A stretch of DNA of 64,000 nt from an uncultured Bacteroidales bacterium (GTDB taxonomy: Bacteria; Bacteroidota; Bacteroidia; Bacteroidales; FEN-979), in contig CAIRDP010000043.1 of the NCBI GenBank assembly GCA_903877385.1, forward strand, positions 54,118-118,117, read 5' to 3'. The position numbers and the translations under genes are program-made. Of the stretch, positions 46,393 to 54,253 are shown in pieces; the first letter of the stretch is position 1; each line of letters opens with the position of its first letter. The notes under the pieces were generated by a model. That model was not told the origin of the DNA. It made no database searches and saw only the letters and a list, made by a program, of their open reading frames with translations.

Positions 46393-46878
46393 ATGAAAAC
46401 ACTGAGATTTCTGATGATCGCCTTTCTGTTTACCGCATTTTCAGCTGAAAGTTACGCACTGATCGATGATTGTCCTTGTCGCAGAAAGGTTGTAAAGAAA
46501 ATAGTGAAGGTAAAGCCGGTTGTATATAAAGCTCCAGAAAAGCGATTTGGGATTTTTTCTGATATTCCGTATATCCCCGAAGATATGGGTTGCAGGAGAC
46601 CTGGCATTCAGCAGGTGGTCAATTACCAGATTAAGGTCATGCCCAACCCTGTACAAAAGAAACTGAACGTGATCTCTTATATACAATATGCAGGCACGGT
46701 TAAAATAGAACTCTTCACCTGCGAGGGCAAGCTCATCACCACCCTGATGAATGAATACTGGGAAAGCGGCACCAACGTTCGTTCTTTCAACCTCGAAGGA
46801 AAAGTCAAGCGTGGAATAGCCTATGTAAGGCTCACCGCCGGAACCGTGCGCCAGGTCGAAAAAATATTTGTTCTGTAA
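46393..46878 (+). CDS. Minimal T9SS cargo protein: signal peptide, basic linker, sorting domain
   Basis: The 161-residue protein consists of a signal peptide (to about SYALID), a CPCRR motif, a short Lys/Val-rich segment and a region with IPYIPEDMGCRR. From about residue 85 it is nothing but a T9SS type A sorting domain: VMPNPVQKKLNV, IELFTCEGKLI, GIAYVRLT and a terminal FVL. There is no catalytic or adhesive domain. Four Cys residues before the sorting domain could form disulfides. I do not recognise a function. It is followed by a clear terminator. Confidence 0.75.
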   Translation: MKTLRFLMIAFLFTAFSAESYALIDDCPCRRKVVKKIVKVKPVVYKAPEKRFGIFSDIPYIPEDMGCRRPGIQQVVNYQIKVMPNPVQKKLNVISYIQYAGTVKIELFTCEGKLITTLMNEYWESGTNVRSFNLEGKVKRGIAYVRLTAGTVRQVEKIFVL

Positions 46879-46901
46879 TGAATCTGTCATTTACCAAAAG
46901 C

Positions 46902-46932
46902 AAAACCGGCTACACAATGTGCCGGTTTTTTT
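46902..46932 (+). terminator. Rho-independent terminator
   Basis: AAAACCGGC (46902-46910) pairs with GCCGGTTTT (46921-46929), followed by T residues, directly after the minimal T9SS gene. Confidence 0.85.
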
Positions 46933-46993
46933 ATGCCGGGATGTAATATTTTTTTCAATTTAACGTCTTAATTAGACTGATTCCAATTTGAAT

Positions 46994-47001
46994 TAATTTT
47001 G
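46994..47001 (+). promoter_or_regulatory. -7 element of msrBA
   Basis: TAATTTTG matches TAnnTTTG, 36 bases before ATG 47038. Confidence 0.5.
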
Positions 47002-47037
47002 TTGGCGGATTGCGGATCGGTTTAATAACCTATTTTT

Positions 47038-47988
47038 ATGCTTCGAATACTTTTATTAATCATTGGTTTATCGTCTTTCGGCCTGAGCGGATGCAGCCAG
47101 GGGAATAAAGACAGTAAACAGCCAAACACAGGAAAAATGGAATTCAAAAAGCTCACCCCTGAAGAAGAAAATGTCATAGTGAACAAAGGTACCGAAAGGC
47201 CGTACAGCGGGAAATACGAGAATTTCAGCGAAAAGGGTACTTATGTCTGCAAACGTTGCGGAGCCCCGCTTTTTCGTTCCGATGACAAGTTTGACGCGGG
47301 CTGCGGTTGGCCGAGTTTTGACGATGAAATCCCCGGGGCTGTTAAAAGGCAGGCCGATGCCGACGGTATGCGTACCGAGATCCTTTGTGCCCGTTGCGGA
47401 GCACACCTGGGCCATGTTTTCAAAGGCGAGGGACTTACACCTAAAAATACAAGGAATTGCGTGAATTCAATTTCGATGGACTTCATTCCTGCCGGGACCA
47501 AAGCCAAAACCGATACGGCGATTTTTTCGGGAGGCTGTTTCTGGGGAGTCGAATATTATATGATGAAGTTAAAAGGTGTGATCAGCTCCACGGTCGGGTA
47601 TACGGGAGGGCATACCGAAAACCCGACTTACCAGCAGGTTTGCTCAGGCAATACCGGGCATTATGAAGCAATTGAAGTGGTCTTCGATCCCTCCAATACC
47701 ACTTTTGAGGAAGTAACAAAATTGTTTTTCGAGATCCATGACCCCACCCAGTGGAACCACCAGGGACCCGACTGGGGGGAGCAATACCGCTCGGCAGTTT
47801 TTTATCGTAATGAAGAACAGAAAAAGGTTACCGAAAAACTGATTTCCATTTTAAAGGCTAAAGGATATGCCGTTGTGACTGAAGTCAAACCGGCAAAGAC
47901 TTTTTGGAAAGCCGAGGATTACCACCAGGATTATTACAATCACAAAGGAAGCGAACCTTACTGCCACGGGTTTGTTCAAAGGTTCTGA
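47038..47988 (+). CDS. msrBA: Bifunctional peptide methionine sulfoxide reductase MsrB-MsrA, lipoprotein
   Basis: This 316-residue envelope enzyme reduces both R- and S-methionine sulfoxide in proteins. A lipoprotein signal ends in LSGC (Cys19). The MsrB domain (about 35-155) has two zinc CxxC pairs (CKRCG, CARCG), GWPSF and the catalytic Cys in RNCVNS. The MsrA domain (about 160-316) has FSGGCFWGVE with the catalytic Cys, GYTGGHTENPTYQQV, and AEDYHQDYY. The order MsrB then MsrA is seen in several bacteria. With the broken thioredoxin-like gene at 31 kb no local electron donor is evident. Monocistronic. Confidence 0.95.
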   Translation: MLRILLLIIGLSSFGLSGCSQGNKDSKQPNTGKMEFKKLTPEEENVIVNKGTERPYSGKYENFSEKGTYVCKRCGAPLFRSDDKFDAGCGWPSFDDEIPGAVKRQADADGMRTEILCARCGAHLGHVFKGEGLTPKNTRNCVNSISMDFIPAGTKAKTDTAIFSGGCFWGVEYYMMKLKGVISSTVGYTGGHTENPTYQQVCSGNTGHYEAIEVVFDPSNTTFEEVTKLFFEIHDPTQWNHQGPDWGEQYRSAVFYRNEEQKKVTEKLISILKAKGYAVVTEVKPAKTFWKAEDYHQDYYNHKGSEPYCHGFVQRF

Positions 47989-48032
47989 GGTTTTTGCTGC
48001 ACATCACAGTGTGTGAAAAAGCAGTGATCCGA

Positions 48033-49106
48033 TTACTTTAATACCACCATCTGCTTTGTGAAAATGCTTTTCCCGATAATTATACGGTAGAAATACATAC
48101 CCTGGGTAAAATCCGGGGCAAAGATTGTAACCTTGTACTGCCCGGCTTCCATTTCTTTCTCTACCAGTGTTTTAATAGTTCTTCCCATAAGGTCTGAGAT
48201 GAGCAGGCGTACCGTTGATCTCTCAGGTACGGCATAGGATATTATGCTGGACTCCAAGAATGGATTTGGAACATTCTGACTGAGGCTCGCTTCTTCTGCC
48301 TGCCCGCTCTCAACACCCACCGTACAATCACCGGTACATTGTGAGAAGCAGACCACCGGCAATACCGTAGCTTCAGAAGGAACAACCAGCATGCGCTGGT
48401 AATTATACCTGTCTGAATATACCCCGCATTCAGCAGGTACCAGCTCTACTCCCGAAATATCGGCTCCATTGACATATTTAAACGGGATCGAATCACCGGG
48501 TGCCAGCGGTTGGACGGCCTGGTAATAAGAGCCGTTCCCAACCTCGTTTAACAGAGTGACTGCAGGATCCCAGCTGTTAAACGAACCCGACAGGTGCACC
48601 CCCTCAGGAGATATAGTCTGCCATGCCATGCTTACCCTGAAAGTAATATTTACTCTTGGAGGACAGGAATCACAACGTGAAAAACAAACCAGTTTCAATA
48701 CGGTATCCTGGCAGGGAACATTTATATAACGGTTATACCCACCATATCCATTCGGAACACCGCAGGTGCCCGGAACGTTTTCGTCCCCCGTAGTCCAGGA
48801 AATACCATTCAGAAATTTGTATTGCTCCATATTACCAGCTTCACAGGGAACGGTAAGCTGGTATATATTGTTTCCCACCGGCATCATTGCAAGGCTGTCG
48901 GTTTTCCAATTGCAGAAGGTTCCCGGGAGATGGACTCCGTCGGGCGAAACAACGCGCTCCGACATATCTACCCTGAAGGTTACATTTACAAGTGATATTC
49001 TCTTGCTGCTTTCTGCTTCCCCGGCGTGTCCCACTGTTATCAGAGAAAGAACCCCTAACAGGGAAAACAGGATTTGTTTGGTTTTCGAAAGTACATTTGT
49101 TTTCAT
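48033..49106 (-). CDS. T9SS-secreted protein with two carbohydrate-binding-like domains
   Basis: The 357-residue protein has a signal peptide, then two tandem domains of about 105 residues that repeat the same plan. The first opens VTFRVDMSERVVSPDGVHLPG, the second ITFRVSMAWQ then VSPEGVHLSG-like words, each with GxFxxW (TFCNWK; SFNSWDP) and a Cys pair ending in VCFSRC/VCFSQC. This is like AMPK-type glycogen-binding/CBM48-like E-set domains. A T9SS type A sorting domain follows (NVPNPFLESSI, ISDLMGRTIKTL, GMYFYRI). No enzyme domain is present, so it is probably a surface glycan-binding or scaffold protein. Cys residues suggest disulfides in each repeat. Confidence 0.8.
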   Translation of the reverse strand: MKTNVLSKTKQILFSLLGVLSLITVGHAGEAESSKRISLVNVTFRVDMSERVVSPDGVHLPGTFCNWKTDSLAMMPVGNNIYQLTVPCEAGNMEQYKFLNGISWTTGDENVPGTCGVPNGYGGYNRYINVPCQDTVLKLVCFSRCDSCPPRVNITFRVSMAWQTISPEGVHLSGSFNSWDPAVTLLNEVGNGSYYQAVQPLAPGDSIPFKYVNGADISGVELVPAECGVYSDRYNYQRMLVVPSEATVLPVVCFSQCTGDCTVGVESGQAEEASLSQNVPNPFLESSIISYAVPERSTVRLLISDLMGRTIKTLVEKEMEAGQYKVTIFAPDFTQGMYFYRIIIGKSIFTKQMVVLK

Positions 49107-49306
49107 GGCGTGATTTGTTGATAATCAAAATAAAATTACTTCACGACCAGGGCGGGTCAAAATTGGTTCTCACGAATGCAGCTTCTACTTTGCAGAAAAT
49201 CAAAAATTATAATCTGTCCCCGCACCAGGAATTGCAAAATATCCAAAAACCGCTGCAAATTCCCGGCATTTATGCGAGAATTAATTTAAAAATCTGCCGG
49301 TTCCTG

Positions 49307-49341
49307 AAAAAAAAAGGCGCCCGGGATCACCAGCCGCCTTT
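49307..49341 (-). terminator. Rho-independent terminator of the ABC exporter operon
   Basis: On the minus strand AAAGGCG (49341-49335) pairs with CGCCTTT (49319-49313) and runs into a stretch of T. It lies 22 bases after the stop of the MacA-like gene. Confidence 0.7.
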
Positions 49342-49362
49342 GTCAATGAATGTCACTTCATA

Positions 49363-50460
49363 TTATTTATTTGCTCCTGCGAGCTGGGGTACTTTGATCT
49401 TTGTATTCTTGTCAATCCCTGAAAGGATCTGGATATTGATGCCGTCGGACAAGCCGGTCTTAACAAACTTTTTCTCGAATTTCTGTGGCGCTGTTTCTAC
49501 TTCAACATAAGCCGAATCCCCTTCGAACTGAAGGAGGCTTTCCTTGATAGCCATCACATTGTCGGCCCTTTGCAGCACGATATCCGCATTCGCGCTATAA
49601 CCTGAACGGATGAACTGGTTGTTTTTAAGCACAACATCTGCCTTGATCTCAAACTGAACGGCCCCGTTTTCGAGCACTCCCTTGGGAGAGATGTATTTCA
49701 GGATGGCCGAAAACGTATCGTTTTCAATAGCGCCAACTGTAAGCGAAAGGTTCATGCCCGGCTTGATCTTCCCAACCTCGGTTTCGTCCAGCTTTCCCTG
49801 GAAAATCATGTCGCCTACGTCGGCAACCGAAGCAATGGTGGTGCCGGCATTGAAAGTATTGGTCTCGATCACCGAGGAACCGACCTTTACGGGAACGTCA
49901 AGGACCATGCCGCTGATGGTTGAGCGGATCAGGGTATTGGTGGTCTTGCCCGATTTCTTATTAACCCCTTCACGGATGAGTTCCAGGTTAGCTTCAGCAG
50001 CATCAACTTCCTGTTTGGCATTTTGATAGGCAATATCGGTTTGCTGGTTCTCGGCTTCGGCAATAACTCCCTGCTTGAACAGTTTCAGTTTTCGCTCGTA
50101 ATTCATCCTGGCATCTTCCTGTGCGATCTTGGCCCTTTCAAGCCTGGCTTCCGCATTGTTCAGGTTGACCAGGTCGGGAATGATTCGCACCTTTGCAATC
50201 ACGTCCCCGTCGTTGATCTTTTTCCCTGCCTCCACATAGATTTCTTCAACTATGCCTGATACCTGGGGTTTTATTTCTATTTCCTTACGGGGGATGACCG
50301 AGCCCGTAGCAACCGTCTTCTTCACGATGTTTGTCACGAATGGCTTGTCGGTCTTGAAAACAACAGGTTTTTCCCTGGATTTGTTATACAGGTAGAAGAT
50401 CGTAGCAGCGAATAATCCGAGAATGATAACAAGCAGTGTAATTCGAAGAATCTTTTTCAT
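49363..50460 (-). CDS. MacA/HlyD-type periplasmic adaptor
   Basis: The 365-residue membrane-fusion protein has an N-terminal membrane anchor (LRITLLVIILGLFAATIFYLY), a lipoyl/barrel-sandwich part with VSGIVEEIYVEAGKKINDGDVIAKV, a long helical hairpin (about 100-165; ARLERAKIAQEDARMNYERKL) and beta-barrel domains with the second lipoyl half (STISGMVLDVPVKVGSSV). It links the inner-membrane ABC permeases to an outer-membrane TolC-like channel, which is not in the window. It is the last gene of the ATPase-permease-permease-adaptor set. A small CACTGGG-family-like repeat lies in the gap above it. Confidence 0.88.
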   Translation of the reverse strand: MKKILRITLLVIILGLFAATIFYLYNKSREKPVVFKTDKPFVTNIVKKTVATGSVIPRKEIEIKPQVSGIVEEIYVEAGKKINDGDVIAKVRIIPDLVNLNNAEARLERAKIAQEDARMNYERKLKLFKQGVIAEAENQQTDIAYQNAKQEVDAAEANLELIREGVNKKSGKTTNTLIRSTISGMVLDVPVKVGSSVIETNTFNAGTTIASVADVGDMIFQGKLDETEVGKIKPGMNLSLTVGAIENDTFSAILKYISPKGVLENGAVQFEIKADVVLKNNQFIRSGYSANADIVLQRADNVMAIKESLLQFEGDSAYVEVETAPQKFEKKFVKTGLSDGINIQILSGIDKNTKIKVPQLAGANK

Positions 50461-50497
50461 ATATGGAGGATGTTTATTGATTTTCTGTTATTTATCT

Positions 50498-50527
50498 GAT
50501 AACCGGTTACACAGTTACCCAGTTATC
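50498..50527. repeat. Small inverted repeat with GTTACCCAGTTA words
   Basis: GATAAC (50498-50503) and GTTATC (50522-50527) flank GGTTAC and GTTACCC words that recall the repeat at 38088. It sits in the 72-base gap between adaptor and permease. Confidence 0.45.
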
Positions 50528-50532
50528 TTGTT

Positions 50533-51795
50533 TCATTCATATCTGAGTGCATCTATCGGCTTCACCGATACCGCTTTCCTGGCGGGAATCAGTCCGGCAA
50601 CCACACCTGCTACAACAAGTATGGCCAGGGCCGTAATTGCTACATTAAAATTAATTCCCGGGTGAAGGAACATATCTGAACCTGCCCCGGTTTTTTCAAG
50701 AAGGTAATTGATGAATTCGAGCAGGCCAACGCCCAGGGTCAGTCCGAAATAGCCCGAAAAGGTAGTCAGTACGACCGATTCGGTAATGATCTGGCTGATG
50801 ATGATGCGCGGGGCTGCACCTAGCGCCCTTTGAATGCCGATTTCCTTTGTCCTTTCCTTGACCACTACCAGCATGATGTTGCTGACCCCGATCACGCCTG
50901 CGAAGAGGGTCCCGATGCCGACGATCCAGACCAATACCCTGATCCCGAAGAACAAGCCCTGCATCTTGTTATATTCCACCTCCAGGTTGAAATGCCCTAT
51001 TGCCGCATCATCCGTTGGGGCTACGGAATGCCTTTTCTTTAACACCTTGATTGCTTTTTCTTCCACCACGGCAACCGGGATCCCGTCTTTGGATGTAATG
51101 TTAAAAAAGCCTATCGCATCTCCCATGTTGAAGGTTTTCTGGCAGGTTGTAAACGGCATATGTATTCTCTGGTTATCGTTACTTGCAGCTTCGCCTGTGC
51201 GTTTCGATTTGAACAAACCCACCACTTTGAAATAAACTCCGTTGACCTGGATATACTGGTTGATGGGATTTTCATTTTTCTCGAAAAGCAGTTCCTTGAC
51301 CCTCAGTCCGATTACTACGATTTTACGTTTTTCCTTTACGTCAAGTTCGTTGATAAACCGGCCCTGCAGAAGGTTAACCGGGTCAATGCTGTCAAGCACG
51401 GGATAATCGCCGAAGATCTGGAAAGCTCCGGATTTCAGCCCCCGGATGACATTGTTGCTTCCGTTGAAACCGCCCACGTTGGTTCTCGGAGCAAGGAATT
51501 TTATTTCGGGGATTGCATCACCCAGGGCTCTGACATCCGCATTCTCATAATCAAAACGTCTTCCCCTGGTAAAGCCTTTAAAGGGAACCGAGGTCTGCTG
51601 TGCCCAGATGAAGACGCTATTGGTGGCCATATCGCCGAAGTTCTGCGAAACCCCGTTTTTGAGGCCGTCGCCCGAACCCATCATGATCACCAGCATGAAG
51701 ATGCCCCAAAACACTCCGAAAGCTGTAAGGAAAGTCCTGAGCTTGTTCTTTTTAAGAACATGATAAATCTCCTGCCAACGATCCAAGTCAAACAT
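50533..51795 (-). CDS. MacB-like ABC transporter permease (first copy by coordinate)
   Basis: The 420-residue permease has one N-terminal span after FDLDRWQEIYHVLKKNKLRTFLTAFGVFWGIFML, a large periplasmic MacB_PCD domain (about 45-265) and a C-terminal FtsX domain with three spans; the coupling motif KERTKEIGIQRALGAAP is present. It lacks its own ATPase domain, so it must use the LolD-like ATPase encoded at 53195. The neighbouring permease has the same architecture but a different periplasmic domain, pointing to a heterodimeric exporter. Such systems move peptides, lipids or antibiotics out; the substrate here is unknown. Confidence 0.88.
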   Translation of the reverse strand: MFDLDRWQEIYHVLKKNKLRTFLTAFGVFWGIFMLVIMMGSGDGLKNGVSQNFGDMATNSVFIWAQQTSVPFKGFTRGRRFDYENADVRALGDAIPEIKFLAPRTNVGGFNGSNNVIRGLKSGAFQIFGDYPVLDSIDPVNLLQGRFINELDVKEKRKIVVIGLRVKELLFEKNENPINQYIQVNGVYFKVVGLFKSKRTGEAASNDNQRIHMPFTTCQKTFNMGDAIGFFNITSKDGIPVAVVEEKAIKVLKKRHSVAPTDDAAIGHFNLEVEYNKMQGLFFGIRVLVWIVGIGTLFAGVIGVSNIMLVVVKERTKEIGIQRALGAAPRIIISQIITESVVLTTFSGYFGLTLGVGLLEFINYLLEKTGAGSDMFLHPGINFNVAITALAILVVAGVVAGLIPARKAVSVKPIDALRYE

Positions 51796-51842
51796 TGTCT
51801 TTTCTTATTTATTCGCACCTATTGTTTATTTCATTTGCGTGC

Positions 51843-51876
51843 TCATTTCGCCTTCGGCGAACGCTTTTCGCTTTTA
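51843..51876. repeat. GCGAA-family hairpin between the permease genes
   Basis: TTCGCC-TTC-GGCGAA (51847-51861) is a tight hairpin followed by CGCTTTTCGCTTTT words of the 36455 family. It lies in the 78-base gap between the two permeases, where it could tune relative expression. Confidence 0.65.
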
Positions 51877-53112
51877 CTCTTCCCTTAAAGCTTCAATCGG
51901 CCTTATCCCTGCTGCTTTCATCGCGGGGAAGAATCCTGCAAAAGCGCCTGCTATGACCAGTAAAATAGTTGCCCCGATCGCAATGGCAAAATTAGCTTCA
52001 GGGTTCCTGAAAAAATCCGAAGGCGGCATATTCCTGGCGATCAGTTCAAGCAGCCCTACTCCCAGCACCAGTCCAACATAACCTGCAAATCCCGTGATCA
52101 GTATGGCTTCTTGCATGATAAGCCCGATGATGGATGCAGGCGTCGCGCCCAGGGCTTTCCTGATCCCTATTTCCTTGGTTCTTTCCTTTACCGATATCAT
52201 CATGATGTTGCTTACGCCGACGATCCCTGCTATGATAGTTCCTATGCCGATGATCCAGATGAACATCCTGATACCGGCAAACAAGCTGTTTACCCTTTTA
52301 ACGTCTTCGCTTTTATTCATAATATCAATCGCCCTCGGATCATCAGGGGAGAAGGTATGCGAGCGGGAGAGGGTCATCTTGGCCTTTCTAAGCATGGCAT
52401 CAGCTTCTTCGGGCGTAGCATTTCCTGTTGTGAAGGATATCTGGTTGATGACATTGGTGCTGTAAAAAACTTTTTGTGCGGTGGTAATGGGGATGTAGAT
52501 CCTTTTCTGTTCATTGTCGTCCCTTCCGAAATCACGGAATATCCCGATAACCTTGAATGGGACCCCTCTGATGCACACGTATTTTTCAAGGGCCACGGTA
52601 TCTTTTCCCTTGAACAGCTGGGCTTTGACTTTCTCCCCTATGGCTGCCACTTTCCTGCATTCCCTGATGTCTATCTGGTTGAGGAACCTGCCCTGCAGCA
52701 CCTGGATTTCCTTAATATAGCCGTAATCGGGATGGCTGGGTGAAACGAAGAAAGAACCGTATTCGTTTTTATATGAAACCAGGACGCTTCCGAGGAAAAG
52801 CCGGGCAGAAATGTGGTCATACCCTTTGATCGAGTTTTTGATGAGCTTGTAATCCTGGTCGCTGAACTTGATCTCCCGACCTGTTTTAAGTCCTTTATAC
52901 TGAATGCTGGTAATCCCGCTGCTGATCCAGACCCCGTTCATAGCGCCGCCTTTGAACTGTTCTTTCACCCCGTTTTCGAGCCCGTTACCCGATCCCAGCA
53001 GGATGATAAGCATGAAGATGCCCCATGCTACAGCAAAACCAGTGAGGAAGGTGCGCAATTTATTCTTCCTGATGGTACTGTAAATTTCCTGCCAGCGGTC
53101 AAGTGAAAACAT
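51874..53112 (-). CDS. MacB-like ABC transporter permease (second copy by coordinate)
   Basis: The 412-residue protein has the same build as its neighbour: the N-terminal FSLDRWQEIYSTIRKNKLRTFLTGFAVAWGIFML, a MacB_PCD periplasmic domain, and three C-terminal spans with VKERTKEIGIRKALGATP. Similarity to the 50533 permease is strongest at the N-terminus and coupling helix, and low in the periplasmic part, which suggests duplication followed by division of labour. It is upstream of the other permease and downstream of the ATPase in the operon; gaps on both sides carry GCGAA-family repeats. Confidence 0.88.
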   Translation of the reverse strand: MFSLDRWQEIYSTIRKNKLRTFLTGFAVAWGIFMLIILLGSGNGLENGVKEQFKGGAMNGVWISSGITSIQYKGLKTGREIKFSDQDYKLIKNSIKGYDHISARLFLGSVLVSYKNEYGSFFVSPSHPDYGYIKEIQVLQGRFLNQIDIRECRKVAAIGEKVKAQLFKGKDTVALEKYVCIRGVPFKVIGIFRDFGRDDNEQKRIYIPITTAQKVFYSTNVINQISFTTGNATPEEADAMLRKAKMTLSRSHTFSPDDPRAIDIMNKSEDVKRVNSLFAGIRMFIWIIGIGTIIAGIVGVSNIMMISVKERTKEIGIRKALGATPASIIGLIMQEAILITGFAGYVGLVLGVGLLELIARNMPPSDFFRNPEANFAIAIGATILLVIAGAFAGFFPAMKAAGIRPIEALREE

Positions 53113-53120
53113 ACTAATTA

Positions 53121-53140
53121 AATAGCGAAATAGCGAAATA
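53121..53140. repeat. Tandem TAGCGAAA repeat
   Basis: Two consecutive TAGCGAAA units (53123-53138 in register) in the gap between ATPase and permease genes, another member of the GCGAA family. Nearby TTACGAAA/CACG words at 53151-53190 may be decayed units. Confidence 0.6.
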
Positions 53141-53194
53141 AGTTTTCAGATTTACGAAATTCCTCACGTTCTTCGTCACGATTTTCATTACGAA

Positions 53195-53872
53195 CTAATT
53201 TTTAACGATTTCCGTTATCATACCATCGGTGATCCTGATCGTTTTCTGGGTACGTTTGGCAATATCCAGTTCATGTGTTACGATGAGCATAGTAATGTTT
53301 TCATTCTTGTTGATATCGGTAAGGATATCCATAACTTCCTGGGATGTAACTGAATCCAGGGCACCGGTAGGTTCGTCGGCAAGTATGACTTTAGGCTTGG
53401 CAATCAGCGCCCGTGCAATTGCAATACGTTGTTTCTGTCCCCCCGATAGTTCATTCGGCAGATGGTGTGACCACTCCTTCAGCCCCATCCTGTCGAGGTA
53501 TTCCATAGCTATTGCGTTCCTCTTTTTCCGCTTCACATTCTGATAATACAGAGGCAGTGCAACATTTTCCATAGCATTTTTAAACGAAACCAGGTTAAAC
53601 GACTGGAACACGAACCCCAGGTATTTATTCCTGAGCTGTGCTGCCTTGCTCTCGTTCAGGTGTTCGATTTTTATCCCGCTGAGAAGGTATTCACCATGAT
53701 CATGGTTATCGAGTATGCCCAGAATATTGAGCAGGGTTGATTTACCGGAACCTGAAGCCCCCATGACCGAGATCATTTCGCCAGCATCAACTTTCAGGTC
53801 GATGCCCTTGAGCACATGCAGCTTATTGGTTCCGGTAATGTAGGTTTTGTGAATATTGGTGATATCAATCAT
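53195..53872 (-). CDS. ABC transporter ATP-binding protein, LolD/MacB class
   Basis: The ATPase (225 residues) has Walker A GASGSGKST, the Q-loop in GFVFQSFNLVSFKNAMENV, signature LSGGQKQRIAIARAL, Walker B VILADEPTG and the switch His in IVTHELDIAKR. This is the LolD/MacB class that energises MacB/FtsX-type permeases. The frame continues upstream to 53917, but ATG 53872 (MIDITNIHKTY) is the family start. It is the first gene of the exporter operon; a region with GCATCCCGCAT-like words precedes it, and no consensus -7 element was found. Confidence 0.93.
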   Translation of the reverse strand: MIDITNIHKTYITGTNKLHVLKGIDLKVDAGEMISVMGASGSGKSTLLNILGILDNHDHGEYLLSGIKIEHLNESKAAQLRNKYLGFVFQSFNLVSFKNAMENVALPLYYQNVKRKKRNAIAMEYLDRMGLKEWSHHLPNELSGGQKQRIAIARALIAKPKVILADEPTGALDSVTSQEVMDILTDINKNENITMLIVTHELDIAKRTQKTIRITDGMITEIVKN

Positions 53873-54056
53873 TTGTAAACTGTTAAAATAGCGCATCATG
53901 CATCCCGCATACTGCAATCAGTCAATAAGACTCTCTTTTAACGGCAGAGTTACATCAGGAAGTCTTAAAAGGCCAAATATTTTCACCAAATTGCAGGTAT
54001 GATCGGTGAATTGCCCTGAGTTACCGATGAATGTAAAGGTTTTTTTTGGCCGGGTA

Positions 54057-54086
54057 TTGGAATTTAACGGATTCTTTGTAATTTTG
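54057..54086 (+). promoter_or_regulatory. Promoter of tRNA-Asn
   Basis: TTG at 54057-54059, a 19-base spacer and TAATTTTG at 54079-54086, 11 bases before the mature tRNA end. Confidence 0.75.
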
Positions 54087-54097
54087 CGCCCCTGAAT

Positions 54098-54171
54098 TCC
54101 TCCTTAGCTCAGTTGGTTAGAGCATCTGACTGTTAATCAGAGGGTCGCTGGTTCAAGTCCAGCAGGGGGAG
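54098..54171 (+). tRNA. tRNA-Asn(GTT)
   Basis: The 74-base cloverleaf has acceptor TCCTCCT pairing with AGGGGGA (one T-G pair), a D-arm with AGTTGGTTAGA, the anticodon stem TCTGA/TCAGA enclosing CTGTTAA (anticodon GTT, asparagine) and the T-arm GCTGG-TTCAAGT-CCAGC. The discriminator base is G and CCA is not encoded. It is bounded by a consensus promoter and a terminator, and marks the left edge of the accessory region. Confidence 0.95.
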
Positions 54172-54180
54172 CTGAAAATG

Positions 54181-54214
54181 AGCCACTTACAAAGATAATG
54201 TAGGTGGCTTTTTT
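54181..54214 (+). terminator. Rho-independent terminator of tRNA-Asn
   Basis: AGCCACTTACA (54181-54191) pairs with TGTAGGTGGCT (54199-54209), one wobble pair and a 7-base loop, followed by T residues. Confidence 0.8.
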
Positions 54215-54218
54215 CTTT

Positions 54219-54239
54219 AGTACACATAAAAGTACACAT
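54219..54239. repeat. Two AGTACACAT direct repeats beside tRNA-Asn, candidate integrase arm sites
   Basis: AGTACACAT occurs at 54219-54227 and again at 54231-54239, spaced 12 bases. Such short tandem sites beside a tRNA 3' end resemble arm-type binding sites of tyrosine recombinases. No integrase is in the window. Confidence 0.45.
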
Positions 54240-54253
54240 CAAAACATGAAACA

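Noticed and set aside
47989..48032. Terminator between msrBA and the 48033 gene
   Set aside because: Short CACA/TGTG pairings are present, but no stem with a T tract strong enough to call.
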